Assembly: GCA_041946825.1 (NCBI GenBank)
Contig: JBHGBD010000003.1
Location: forward strand, 62,001 to 126,000
DNA length: 64,000 nt
Source of the DNA: CAZTHM01 sp041946825
GTDB lineage: Bacteria; Acidobacteriota; Terriglobia; UBA7540
Direction of reading: 5' to 3'
In this document: piece by piece, positions 24,333 through 33,066 of the stretch
How positions within the stretch are numbered: the first letter of the stretch is position 1
Layout: each line of letters starts with the position of its first letter
Notes under the pieces: generated by a model
Told to the model about the DNA's origin: nothing
Databases searched by the model: none
What the model saw: only the letters and a program-made list of their open reading frames with translations
Made by a program: the position numbers and the translations under genes

Positions 24333-25139
24333 TCACTTTACGGTGAAATCCGAGGGCCGATGCAGTTTCTTGTAGAGCTCCCGGCGGCCGACCTTGTCTT
24401 CATCCTGGATGCGGTGCGCGGCGGCGAGGACCGCTTCGGCCTTGGCGCGCGGCACGACCACCACTCCCTGCGCGTCGCCCACGATGATATCGCCCGGCAT
24501 CACCAGCACCCCGCCGACGTTCACCGGGTTATTGTAGGACTCAATTTCAATGCGCCCCGGATCGATGCCGTTGGTTGGACCGCGCTGATAGAGCGGGATG
24601 CGTTCGAGGATCATCTCGTCGAGGTCTCGGCAGCCACCGTCGGTCACGATGCCGCGCATCCCGCGCGTGAACCAGCCCAGCGCGTTGTTCGAGCCGCAGA
24701 AACCCACGTCCCGGGTCCGCGAGGCGTCAATCACCAGCACCGTGTCGGGCTTGAGGTATTGCTCGAAATCACCGGGGATCTTCGTCTCGTACCAGTTTCC
24801 CTCCCACTTCCGGAATTCGTCGTGGGAAGGGAAATTCGGCGCGCGTTCCTGCGGCGGAACAAGGCGTAGCGTTACGGCCACGCCGTAGATGCGATGCGTA
24901 AAATCTTTCTCGTCGCGCCAGAGCGGCGCGATGCCGTGGTCCATCACCGTGACATCCTGCAAGCCCACGACATCCAGGCCGTCGATCACGTCCGAGACGC
25001 GAAGCTCCTGGAACTTCTTCACCAGGGCTTCGTTCTCCTGCTGGGAGTATTGTTTGACGGGCAGATACTGTTTGGAGAATGGCGGCTCCTCGGCCCCGGC
25101 CAAGCTGGCGGCGAACACCAAGATTACGAAGTAGCGCAT
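24333..25139 (-). CDS. Exported RraA-like (HMG/CHA aldolase-like) protein
   Basis: 268 aa. Two adjacent ATGs (25142, 25139) follow AGGAGGT; the second has the better spacing. A signal peptide ends near SLAGA, so this RraA-fold protein is periplasmic, unlike classic RraA. The core has RVSDVIDGL, the substrate loop GFCGSNNALGWFTRGMRG and the metal site GIVTDGGCRDLDEM, whose Arg-Asp pair is kept in 4-hydroxy-4-methyl-2-oxoglutarate aldolases. Aldolase or decarboxylase activity is possible. Last gene of the minus-strand cstA-ybdD run, 16 bases after ybdD. Confidence 0.8.
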   Translation of the reverse strand: MRYFVILVFAASLAGAEEPPFSKQYLPVKQYSQQENEALVKKFQELRVSDVIDGLDVVGLQDVTVMDHGIAPLWRDEKDFTHRIYGVAVTLRLVPPQERAPNFPSHDEFRKWEGNWYETKIPGDFEQYLKPDTVLVIDASRTRDVGFCGSNNALGWFTRGMRGIVTDGGCRDLDEMILERIPLYQRGPTNGIDPGRIEIESYNNPVNVGGVLVMPGDIIVGDAQGVVVVPRAKAEAVLAAAHRIQDEDKVGRRELYKKLHRPSDFTVK

Positions 25140-25155
25140 CATGACCTCCTTCCGA

Positions 25156-25338
25156 TCAGCAGCATCGCGACGGGCGCGAGTATTTGCGCTGCAATTGCGA
25201 CACATAGAATTCTGCGGGCGTGAGCGGCGTCCCGCCCTGTCCGCGAATGTGCTCGGCGTAGCGATCATACGCCTTGTCGCCAAACACTTCGCGCGCGATT
25301 TCCCAGATCCTCTCGAGAATCGTTTGTAACCACGCCAT
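25156..25338 (-). CDS. ybdD: YbdD/YjiX-family small protein, CstA partner
   Basis: 60 aa from ATG 25338 with GAGGAGCG upstream. KAYDRYAEHIRGQGG and PLTPAEFYVSQLQRKYS match the YbdD/YjiX pattern (D/Y-x-x-Y-x-x-H ... P-hT-x-x-E-F-h-x-x-x-x-x-x-RY). YbdD is known to be needed for, and encoded next to, CstA-type pyruvate carriers, and here it lies directly downstream of cstA, separated by a heptamer array. Confidence 0.85.
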   Translation of the reverse strand: MAWLQTILERIWEIAREVFGDKAYDRYAEHIRGQGGTPLTPAEFYVSQLQRKYSRPSRCC

Positions 25339-25369
25339 TTTTCGCTCCTCAATCAGGCGACGTCTGCTG

Positions 25370-25402
25370 CTGTTCACTGTCCACTGTTCACTGCCTACTG
25401 CC
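25370..25402. repeat. Heptamer array between cstA and ybdD
   Basis: CTGTTCA, CTGTCCA, CTGTTCA, CTGCCTA and a partial CTGCC, ending one base before the cstA stop codon. Confidence 0.75.
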
Positions 25403-25403
25403 T

Positions 25404-27461
25404 TTACGCTTCCGCCGGCAGTTTCGACATCACCACCGGCGCCTCATTCAGCACCGGCTGCTTCCGCCCGCAGAGATAGAGCCACCAATGCCGGCTGGAC
25501 TCGATCAGAATCAACAGCACCAGGCTCGCGAAGACCGCGGTGACCACGGCGTCGAGCCGATCGTTGAACATCAGGCGCTCGGTGAGCGCAACCTTGTCAG
25601 CGGCGACCGCCCCCGAGGCCAGTTGCTCCGCGAGCGACCGTGCGTGCGCCAGGAAGCCGATTCGCGGGTCGGGATGGAAGATCTTCTGCGCGCTTGCCGT
25701 CATGGTGACCGCGGCGAGCCACCCGAGCGGCAGGAGCGTCACCCACATGTAACGCGCCTTGCCCATCTTGATCAGAATGGTCGTGACCACACACAGCGCG
25801 ATGGTGGCCAGGAGTTGGTTGGCAATCCCGAACAGCGGCCATAGACTGTTGATTCCGCCCAGCGGGTCGACGACCCCTTGATAGAGGAAATATCCCCACG
25901 CGCCGACGACGAGCGAACTGGTGAGAATGATGCTCGGGTACCAGCCGGTTCGGCCCAGCGGCTTCCAGAAATGTCCGAGCAGGTCCTGAAGCATGAAGCG
26001 CCCGACGCGCGTGCCGGCATCGAGCACGGTCAGGATGAACAGCGCCTCAAACATAATGGCGAAGTGATACCAGATGGCCATCAGCTCCGAGCCGCCCAAC
26101 ACGTTTGAGAAGATGTGCGCCATGCCCACGGCGAGCGACGGCGCGCCGCCCGTGCGATTGAACAGTGTCGCCTCGCCGATCTTCGTCGCGAGTTCGGCCA
26201 TCTCCTGTTGCGCGACCGGGAAACCCCAGGAGGAGATCGTCGCGACGGCGTGGGCCGGCAAAGTGCCCACGATCCCCGCAGGACTGTTGATGGCGAAATA
26301 GACTCCGGGCTGGAGGACGGTCGCCGCCACCATTGCCATGATGCCCACAAACGATTCGAGCAGCATGCTCCCGTAGCCCACCATGCGCGCGTGACTCTCG
26401 CGCGTCAGGAGCTTGGGTGTCGTCCCGGAGGCGATGAGGGAATGGAAACCGCTGATGGCGCCGCAGGCGATGGTGATGAAGCAGAAGGGAAATATCTTCC
26501 CCGCGAAGATCGGTCCCGTTCCATCGACAAAGCGCGTGAACGGCGGTAGAAGCATGGTCGGCCGCACCGCCAGGATGCCGAGCGCCAGCGCCAGTACCAC
26601 GCCGAGCTTCACGAAAGTGCTCAAATAATCGCGTGGCGCAAGCAGCAACCAGACGGGTAATACTGAGGCGGCAAATCCGTAACCGATGATCATCCAGGCG
26701 AGCGCGGGGCTGCCATAGGTGAAGTAAGGCGCAAGGAAAGATTCCGCGACGTACCGCCCGCCGAGCACCGCCGCGAAAACCAGCACAAAGCCGATGAGTG
26801 AGGTTTCGAGCACTTTGCCCGGACGCAGCCAGCGCAGATAGACACCCATCAGCAGAGCGATGGGAATCGTCATGGCGATGGTGAACAATCCCCAGGGGCT
26901 CTGCTTGAGGGCGTTGACGACCACCAGCCCGACCACCGCAATCAGAATGATGACGATGAAGAGCACGCCGAACAGCGCCGTATAGCCCCCCAGCGCGCTG
27001 ATTTCGTCCTTGGCCATCTGGCCGAGGGATTTGCCGTCGCGCCGGAGCGAGCAGAAGAGCGTGATGAAATCCTGCACCGCGCCGCCCAGCACCCCGCCAA
27101 TCACGATCCAGAGCGTTCCCGGCAGGTACCCGAATTGCGCCGCGAGAATCGGGCCGACCAGAGGCCCAGGCCCGGCAATCGCGGCGAAGTGATGACCGAA
27201 CACCACCCACTTGTTGGTGGGAAGAAAATCACGGCCATCTTCGAGTCGTTCGGCGGGCGTGGCGCGATGATCGTTCAGTTCGAGAATGCGATAGGCAATG
27301 AATCGGCTGTAGAAGCGATAACCCAGCAGGTAGATGCAGCCGGCGGCGGCGACCAGCCAGACGGCGTTGAGCGGCTCTCCACGCGACGCCGCAATCATCC
27401 CAAGACCCAGCGCCCCGGTGATCGCGATCCCAGCCCAGATTAGTTTCTTAAGGTAACGCAT
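25404..27461 (-). CDS. cstA: Carbon starvation protein A, pyruvate/peptide carrier
   Basis: 685 aa from ATG 27461 (GGGGA upstream); an in-frame ATG at 27473 adds four residues. About 16-18 membrane helices. Family blocks include FGHHFAAIAGPGPLVGPILA, GAVQDFITLFCSLRRDGKSL, ACGAISGFHSLIASGTTPK and LWPLFGIANQLLA. CstA proteins are inner-membrane importers of pyruvate and some peptides. ybdD and an RraA-like gene follow in the same direction. Confidence 0.96.
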   Translation of the reverse strand: MRYLKKLIWAGIAITGALGLGMIAASRGEPLNAVWLVAAAGCIYLLGYRFYSRFIAYRILELNDHRATPAERLEDGRDFLPTNKWVVFGHHFAAIAGPGPLVGPILAAQFGYLPGTLWIVIGGVLGGAVQDFITLFCSLRRDGKSLGQMAKDEISALGGYTALFGVLFIVIILIAVVGLVVVNALKQSPWGLFTIAMTIPIALLMGVYLRWLRPGKVLETSLIGFVLVFAAVLGGRYVAESFLAPYFTYGSPALAWMIIGYGFAASVLPVWLLLAPRDYLSTFVKLGVVLALALGILAVRPTMLLPPFTRFVDGTGPIFAGKIFPFCFITIACGAISGFHSLIASGTTPKLLTRESHARMVGYGSMLLESFVGIMAMVAATVLQPGVYFAINSPAGIVGTLPAHAVATISSWGFPVAQQEMAELATKIGEATLFNRTGGAPSLAVGMAHIFSNVLGGSELMAIWYHFAIMFEALFILTVLDAGTRVGRFMLQDLLGHFWKPLGRTGWYPSIILTSSLVVGAWGYFLYQGVVDPLGGINSLWPLFGIANQLLATIALCVVTTILIKMGKARYMWVTLLPLGWLAAVTMTASAQKIFHPDPRIGFLAHARSLAEQLASGAVAADKVALTERLMFNDRLDAVVTAVFASLVLLILIESSRHWWLYLCGRKQPVLNEAPVVMSKLPAEA

Positions 27462-27581
27462 GGGAATCCCCATGGTTGTTCAACCCATACTGCGAAAACG
27501 GCGGACCCTGCGCGCCGAAATATATCACGGGAGGGCGCTCCATTCGCGGCCATTCCTCAACCGGCCGGGCCTCCGGAGTTC

Positions 27582-27590
27582 TGGTACAAT
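27582..27590 (+). promoter_or_regulatory. Extended -10 promoter of first metallo-beta-lactamase gene
   Basis: TGG immediately before TACAAT (27585-27590), 20 bases ahead of the ATG at 27611. No -35 match seen. Confidence 0.5.
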
Positions 27591-27610
27591 CCCCGCCGCC
27601 ACTGCTCCGG

Positions 27611-28663
27611 ATGTGGTGGAGGCCCAAATTGCGATTCGGTCGCGACGTTTGCCTGGTCGTGTGCCTTGCGAGCAGTTCACTCCTTGCTGCCGACGATGTC
27701 TATGAGATTAAGCCCGTCGCCGAAGACGTCTACGCGGCGATTGCCCGGCCGCATCGTCCGGAAAACGCCAACTCCGCTATCGTCATTCTGGAGGACGGCG
27801 TGCTGGTCGTCGATGCGGCGTCGACGCCCTCTTCGGCACGGGCCCTGATCGAACAGATTCGCAGGCTCACGTCGAAGCCTGTTCAGTATCTTGTCAACAC
27901 GCATTTTCATTGGGACCACTACTGGGGAAACGCCGCCTTCATCGAAGCATTTCCCGGGGTCCAAATCATCGCTTCGGAAAACACGCGCCAGGACATGCAG
28001 CGCATGGGTCTGGGATCGCTTTGGGTCGCGCGGCTGACGAAGGTCGAACTGCCGGAAGCTTTCGAGCAGTGGAAGGCTCAACTCGCCAGGGAGACTGATC
28101 TCCAGCGCATGCGGCTGTTGCGCGATCGCATGGAACAATGGAGTAAAGCAGACGAAGAACTGAAGAAGATGCCGCTGGCACTTCCAACCATGACTTTCGA
28201 GGGGCGGATGGTTTTGCATTCGGCGACGCAACCAGTCGAAATTCTGGACCTTGGCCGCGGCCACACGAGTGGTGATGTCGAGGTTTACCTTTCGAAGAGT
28301 AAGGTCATCATGGCCGGCGACCTGATTGCCGGCGACACGCCCTTTATCGCCGACGTAAGTCCGTATGAGTGGATGCACACGCTCGATGCCATCGAGCAAC
28401 TCGACTTTGATACCGTCATCCCCGGCCACGGTGATGTGATGCGCGGCAGGAACGGGCTGCGGCTTTGGCGCGATTATTTTCACGAGCTGATGGCGCAAGC
28501 AGAAACGGCATACTCCGAGGGGCTGCCAATCGACGACGCGGTCAAGCGCGTAAGCGCGCGCCTGATGGAAAGATTCAAAGACCGCTTTCCGCCCGAATTC
28601 CCGCAAGCTCTGCCAGGCAACGTCCGGGCAGCATACCGGTTTCTGAGCGGGGTGCAGGATTGA
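27611..28663 (+). CDS. Exported metallo-beta-lactamase-fold hydrolase, paralog 1
   Basis: 350 aa from ATG 27611. A signal peptide ends near SSLLAAD. The zinc motif HxHxDH is VNTHFHWDHYWGN, the third site is GRGHTSGDVEVY, the bridging Asp is in VIMAGDLIAGD and the last His in VIPGHGDVM. Layout matches the MBL superfamily of periplasmic hydrolases (glyoxalase II/quercetinase-like) rather than proven beta-lactamases. The next gene is a clear paralog. Reaction unknown. Confidence 0.85.
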   Translation: MWWRPKLRFGRDVCLVVCLASSSLLAADDVYEIKPVAEDVYAAIARPHRPENANSAIVILEDGVLVVDAASTPSSARALIEQIRRLTSKPVQYLVNTHFHWDHYWGNAAFIEAFPGVQIIASENTRQDMQRMGLGSLWVARLTKVELPEAFEQWKAQLARETDLQRMRLLRDRMEQWSKADEELKKMPLALPTMTFEGRMVLHSATQPVEILDLGRGHTSGDVEVYLSKSKVIMAGDLIAGDTPFIADVSPYEWMHTLDAIEQLDFDTVIPGHGDVMRGRNGLRLWRDYFHELMAQAETAYSEGLPIDDAVKRVSARLMERFKDRFPPEFPQALPGNVRAAYRFLSGVQD

Positions 28664-28677
28664 GGAAGATTTATGAG

Positions 28678-28737
28678 TTCTGAATTGTGAATTCTGAAAG
28701 GTGAAGAGCCTCTCCGCAGAATTCAGAATCGACAATT
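28678..28737. repeat. Inverted pair of heptamer arrays
   Basis: TTCTGAA, TTGTGAA, TTCTGAA at 28678-28698 and CAGAATT, CAGAATC, GACAATT at 28717-28737. The second array is largely the reverse complement of the first, so the transcript can fold into a hairpin between the two paralogous genes. Confidence 0.65.
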
Positions 28738-28755
28738 CATAACCGCGGCGGCCTT

Positions 28756-28764
28756 TGATAGAAT
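28756..28764 (+). promoter_or_regulatory. Extended -10 promoter of second metallo-beta-lactamase gene
   Basis: TGA followed by TAGAAT (28759-28764), about 50 bases before the ATG at 28816; suggests the second paralog has its own promoter. Confidence 0.45.
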
Positions 28765-28815
28765 GCGCTTCCACTCGAGGCAGGGCCTGCTGCAAAAAGT
28801 TAGAGGAGGGTTGTC

Positions 28816-29844
28816 ATGACGCGCCCGCGACTGTTGCTCATCCTTTTGCTGCTTGCGCCGCCGACCCTTCCGGCGGCGGAGCAACTATTCGATTTGAAGC
28901 CGGTCGTGCCGGGCGTCTGGGCGGCGATTGCCAAGCCACAGTACAAAGTGAACTGCAACGCCGCGGTGATTGACCTCGGAGACAGCGTGCTGGTGGTGGA
29001 CACGCATTCGATACCCTCGGCGGCGCGCGCGCTGATTGAGCAAATCAAGTCCGTCACCAGCAATCCCGTCAAATACGTCGTCGACACTCATTTCCACTGG
29101 GATCACTACCAGGGCAACCAGGCCTACCCGGCTTCGTGGCCGCAGGGCGTCGAAATTATTTCCTCGGAGGTGACGCGAGAGAGCATTGAGCATCGCGGCA
29201 TCCCGCGCGTCAAACACGAAATCCGCGCCCTGCCCAAAGAGATCGAAAAGCTGAAGGCGGACCTCGCCAAGGCGACCGACGCCAAAGCGAAAGCGGAAAT
29301 CCAGGAGAACCTGCAACAAGCGGAGAACTATCTCGCCGAATTGACGACCAAACCGATGATTCTTCCTTCGATGACGTTCGACCGGACGCTGTTCCTTCAT
29401 CATCGGACACGCGATGTGTTGATTTTCTGGCTGGGGAAGGCGCACACCGACGGCGACATTTTCGTCTATCTTCCCAAGGAGAAATTCCTCGCCACCGGCG
29501 ACGCGTTGCACGCCTGGACCCCTTTCATGGGCGACAGCTATCCCTACGATTGGATCAAGACCCTGGAAGCCGCGGAGAAACTTGACTTCGATTACGCCCT
29601 GGGTGGCCACGGGGATGTGATGAGAGGGAAAGGCCAGTTCCAGATGTGGGAGCAATACTTCCGCGACCTGCTTTCCGAAACCGGTTCCGCGTACGCCGAG
29701 GGGGCTTCGATGACGGAGACCGTCAAAAGGGTTTCAGGCGTGCTCGTGCCCAAGTATTCCTCCAACATGCCCGCGACCTTCCCGCAGGATGTTGTGGGCA
29801 ACATCCAGAAAGCCTATCGAGTCGTCAGCGGCTCGACGGAGTAG
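28816..29844 (+). CDS. Exported metallo-beta-lactamase-fold hydrolase, paralog 2
   Basis: 342 aa, GAGGAGGG before the ATG, signal peptide ending near TLPAAE. Zinc motifs VDTHFHWDHYQGN, GKAHTDGDIF, FLATGDALHAW and ALGGHGDVM parallel those of the gene 150 bases upstream, and both share the C-terminal QAYRVVSG/RAAYRFLSG-type end. A charged helix at about 140-175 (KEIEKLKADLAKATDAKAK) replaces part of the paralog's central helix. Tandem duplication with divergence is clear; substrates are unknown. Confidence 0.86.
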   Translation: MTRPRLLLILLLLAPPTLPAAEQLFDLKPVVPGVWAAIAKPQYKVNCNAAVIDLGDSVLVVDTHSIPSAARALIEQIKSVTSNPVKYVVDTHFHWDHYQGNQAYPASWPQGVEIISSEVTRESIEHRGIPRVKHEIRALPKEIEKLKADLAKATDAKAKAEIQENLQQAENYLAELTTKPMILPSMTFDRTLFLHHRTRDVLIFWLGKAHTDGDIFVYLPKEKFLATGDALHAWTPFMGDSYPYDWIKTLEAAEKLDFDYALGGHGDVMRGKGQFQMWEQYFRDLLSETGSAYAEGASMTETVKRVSGVLVPKYSSNMPATFPQDVVGNIQKAYRVVSGSTE

Positions 29845-30009
29845 CATCCGCCGCTTAGCGCCGTCTCTCTTGCCGCGACTCAGGCCGTGCACCCACTCCG
29901 GCGGGCGCGGATAGCCCATCAAAACTACTTGAAAGCTGAGCCGATGGCCGCTAGTCTAGGGCACGGCGGAATATTCCTGCCCGAGCGTTCCGGTAGTGAA
30001 ATCAGGGGG

Positions 30010-30291
30010 ATGAAGGTGGCCAAATTCAAAGGGGTCGTAATCCGAGGGGTCCGATTCCGGCATGCTGAAGTGGACTGGGAAGATGCCTTCAGTTCTTCGC
30101 GCGAAAAGCTGCCGGACTTTGACCTGATGCGCCAGCGCGGCCAGTACATCGGCAAGAAGGTGACAACGGTTGGCCTCGTGGCGCGTATCGGCCACTACCT
30201 GCTGGTTATCCAGGAACGGGACGAAGAGCAGGAGGAGTTTGACTACACCGTCATCCCACTGCGGGCTAGAACCGAAGTTCGCTACACATAA
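30010..30291 (+). CDS. Hypothetical 93-aa protein
   Basis: I prefer ATG 30010, directly after GGGGG; the frame is open upstream to 29887 with other ATGs. The protein has a basic start (MKVAKFKGVVIRGVRFRHAE), then an acidic, mostly beta-like part ending YTVIPLRARTEVRYT. No family recognised. Codon usage is normal, and the frame lies between two solid genes without overlapping them, so it is probably real. Confidence 0.45.
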   Translation: MKVAKFKGVVIRGVRFRHAEVDWEDAFSSSREKLPDFDLMRQRGQYIGKKVTTVGLVARIGHYLLVIQERDEEQEEFDYTVIPLRARTEVRYT

Positions 30292-30355
30292 CACGCCGGG
30301 GTTGCCACGCCTGCCCGTCAAACCTCCTTGGGCGGATTCTCTACCCGCCACGGCA

Positions 30356-31564
30356 TCAAGTGACCCGCAAGACCAGGCACGTAATGTCATCGTGCTGGCG
30401 TGTCGCGCCGACGAAGGTTTGCACGCTGACCATGATCCTCTTCAATGTTGTCTGGGCGCTTTCGGGAGGGGCATTCTTCACAACCTCTAACAGGCGGGGC
30501 TCTCCGTAATCCTGGTCGGCGGCATTGAAGGCTTCAATCACTCCATCCGTAAACGCCACGAGCAGATCGCCCGGAGCGAGCGTCGCCGTCCCATACTCGA
30601 AGCGAGTCCCAGCGTCGATTCCCAGCGGCAGGTTGCCGGCTTCGAGGCGCTCGATTGCGCCGGAGGCGCGGCGCAGGATGGGGGCGTTGTGCCCGGCGCC
30701 GATATACTCCATCTGCCGCGTCGCGGGGTCGATCTCGGCGAAGAAAGCCGTGGTGAATCGCCGCCCTCCGAGGCTGTGCGCGCAGGCATAGCGATTCATT
30801 CCGCCCACCAGATCGAGCAGCGGAGTGCGCGCCGTCGCCAGGGCGCGAAGGCTGGCCTGAAAGGTTGCCATCAGCAAGGCCGCGGGAACGCTCTTGCCTG
30901 CCACGTCGCCGACCACTACGAGCAGGCGGCTGGTTGACTGGTCCTCGCTGGCGATCTCTCGCATGAAGGCGTCGTAGTAATCCCCGCCCACGGTATTCGC
31001 CGGGCGCGTGGCGAAGGCGATATCCACACCGGGGACCTGCGGCGGGACCTCCGGAACCAGCCAGCGCTGAATCTCGCGCGCGATCTCGAGATCGCGTTTC
31101 ATGGTCACGCGGTCGGCGAGTTCGAGCGCCAGGAGAAAAACCAGCCCGCCCAGTGCCAGAAGGACAAAGGAGAAGTTGTCGGGAAACCCGATCGTCGCCC
31201 CGCCTTTTTCCTGCACGTTGACGCGGGCTGACATCAGCGCCAGAATCCCGAAGAAGAGCGCGAGAAGCAGGAAAACGCGGCGCGCGGGAGAGAGCTTCAG
31301 GATCATTGCCCAGAAGAGCGCCTTGGTGGTTTTGAGGAAGCGCCGCCCGCGCGTTTCGCGGCTCAGGGCTTCCCAATCGACTTCCCGCTCGTAGAGGGCG
31401 TAGCTGGCCCGCGCCTCGGCGACGAACTGTGTCCAGAGGACCTGGATCTCGATCCCGTCGGTCACCCGCTGCCAGAATTCCTGGATCTTCCCGCCGAAGC
31501 CGGAGAGAGAATCCCCGACATCTTCCATGCGGCGTTCGAAATCGCTGGGCCGGGTGGGCGGCAT
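30356..31564 (-). CDS. Membrane-anchored SpoIIE/RsbU-type PP2C phosphatase
   Basis: 402 aa. A cytosolic N-terminal helical part leads to two membrane helices (about 97-115 and 130-150), then a SpoIIE domain. That domain starts with LEIAREIQRWLVPEVPP and contains metal sites VGGDYYDAF and VVGDVAGKSVPAALLM, IGAGHNAPILR, FTDGVIEAFN and the final Asp pair in RQHDDITCLVLRV. Such enzymes dephosphorylate anti-sigma antagonist proteins in partner-switching stress control. No anti-sigma genes are beside it. Confidence 0.9.
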   Translation of the reverse strand: MPPTRPSDFERRMEDVGDSLSGFGGKIQEFWQRVTDGIEIQVLWTQFVAEARASYALYEREVDWEALSRETRGRRFLKTTKALFWAMILKLSPARRVFLLLALFFGILALMSARVNVQEKGGATIGFPDNFSFVLLALGGLVFLLALELADRVTMKRDLEIAREIQRWLVPEVPPQVPGVDIAFATRPANTVGGDYYDAFMREIASEDQSTSRLLVVVGDVAGKSVPAALLMATFQASLRALATARTPLLDLVGGMNRYACAHSLGGRRFTTAFFAEIDPATRQMEYIGAGHNAPILRRASGAIERLEAGNLPLGIDAGTRFEYGTATLAPGDLLVAFTDGVIEAFNAADQDYGEPRLLEVVKNAPPESAQTTLKRIMVSVQTFVGATRQHDDITCLVLRVT

Positions 31565-31673
31565 GATGGTGGATTATAAAGCGAACTGCGGTGTGTTGCC
31601 CATCCAATGACGGAAGAAGAGGCGGACCATCATGGGTGAAACGCGATTTCCGTCTCTTCTGACTGAATGCCAA

Positions 31674-32528
31674 TCACACGAAGTCGCGGCCGATCAGCCG
31701 CTCGATGCGTTTGCGGATGGGCGGGTGCGTGGAAAAGAGGCTGGAGAATACTTCGCCCGCGGTCAGAGGCTGGATGATGAACATGTGGGCCATCGAGGGC
31801 GAGGCCTGCAGTGGGATGCGTTTTGCGTACTTGTCGATCTTGTCGAGCGCTCGAGCCAGGCCCTGCGGGTTGCCGGTGATTTCGGCGCCCGTCCGGTCGG
31901 CTTCGTATTCGCGCGAGCGCGAGATGGCGAGCTGGATCAGCATCGCGGCGAGCGGGGCCACGATCATCATGGCGAGCGCTGATAATGCCCCGCCGCGGCG
32001 ATCATCGGAGCGCCCGCCGCCGAAGCCGAACATTTCCGCGTAGAAGACCAGGCGCGCCACCAGAGTGATGGCGCCCGCGACGGTCGCGGCGACGGCGCTG
32101 ATCAGGATGTCGCGGTTCTTCACGTGGCCCAGTTCGTGCGCCAAGACGCCTTCGATCTCATCGTCCGTGCAGATATCCAGAATCCCGCGCGTCACCGCCA
32201 CCGACGCGTGGGTGGGATTGCGACCGGTGGCAAAAGCGTTGGGCGAGTCGGTTGGGATGAAGTAAATCTTCGGGACGGGGATATTGGCTTTAGCGGCGAG
32301 GCGCCCCACGATCTCGTAAAGGCGGGGAGCTTGCTCGCGCGAGACGGGTTGCGCGCCGCTCATCGCGATCGCGAGTTTGTCCGAGAAGAAGTAGCTCCCC
32401 AGGTTCATGACGGCGGCCAACACCAGCGCGAACATGAGGCCTTGCTGTCCACCCCAAAGCTCTCCGATGACTAGCAGCAGACCGGTCAGACCTGCCAGCA
32501 GGATCGTTGTCTTGAAGTTATTCCACAT
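31674..32528 (-). CDS. htpX: Membrane zinc metalloprotease HtpX
   Basis: 284 aa, M48 family. Two N-terminal helices, the zinc motif in GVLAHELGHVKNRDIL, then two more helices and the distal Glu in RSREYEADRTGAEI. The block FIPTDSPNAFATGRNP is typical. It degrades misfolded inner-membrane proteins under stress. A TACAAT -10 on the minus strand at 32566-32571 may drive it. Divergent from the small membrane gene at 32681. Confidence 0.96.
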   Translation of the reverse strand: MWNNFKTTILLAGLTGLLLVIGELWGGQQGLMFALVLAAVMNLGSYFFSDKLAIAMSGAQPVSREQAPRLYEIVGRLAAKANIPVPKIYFIPTDSPNAFATGRNPTHASVAVTRGILDICTDDEIEGVLAHELGHVKNRDILISAVAATVAGAITLVARLVFYAEMFGFGGGRSDDRRGGALSALAMMIVAPLAAMLIQLAISRSREYEADRTGAEITGNPQGLARALDKIDKYAKRIPLQASPSMAHMFIIQPLTAGEVFSSLFSTHPPIRKRIERLIGRDFV

Positions 32529-32680
32529 AATCTTCAGCTCCCATGGGCTCTCGCCTACCTCTTCTATTGTATTAGATGCAGGGAAAATCGCCAGCGTTTG
32601 TCCCCCGGACTGAACCCTTCCACGCGCTGGTGGAATCGGTTCATAATGAGCGACTGACGCGGATCAAGAGGGGGTGCTCC

Positions 32681-33055
32681 ATGGTCTTCGCGCGGCGAGT
32701 TTTGCAGGTGGCGGGAATTTACGGTTTGATCGTAATCGTTCCGATGTTCTTTATGGAAACCCAAATCGGGCGCGATTACCCGCCCGCCATCACTCACCCG
32801 GAATACTTCTACGGATTTCTGTGCGTGACCCTCGCCTGGCAAGTCCTCTACCTGTTCATGGCCCGGGACCCGACTCGCTATCGGCTCCTCTTGATCCCTT
32901 CCATTCTGGAGAAGGTCGGCTTCCCGATTGCCGCAGTGATTCTGCTGGTCCAGCAGCGCATCCCTCTCGTCACGTTTGGGTTCTCGATGGTGGATCTGAT
33001 CCTCGCTACGCTCTTCGTCATCTCCTATCGCAGGCTCGCCGCGCCACCGGCGTAG
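32681..33055 (+). CDS. Hypothetical four-helix membrane protein
   Basis: 124 aa from ATG 32681, with AGAGGGGG nine bases upstream. Hydrophobic stretches at about 8-25, 40-58, 72-90 and 95-112 suggest four helices. GLIVIVPMFFMETQIGRDYPP is the most distinctive part. No family recognised. It ends 11 bases from the convergent MFS gene. Confidence 0.6.
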   Translation: MVFARRVLQVAGIYGLIVIVPMFFMETQIGRDYPPAITHPEYFYGFLCVTLAWQVLYLFMARDPTRYRLLLIPSILEKVGFPIAAVILLVQQRIPLVTFGFSMVDLILATLFVISYRRLAAPPA

Positions 33056-33066
33056 CGAGTCCTGCT

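Noticed and set aside
27535..27610. tRNA gene in the gap before the first metallo-beta-lactamase
   Set aside because: No cloverleaf or acceptor stem could be formed; the segment is a promoter.
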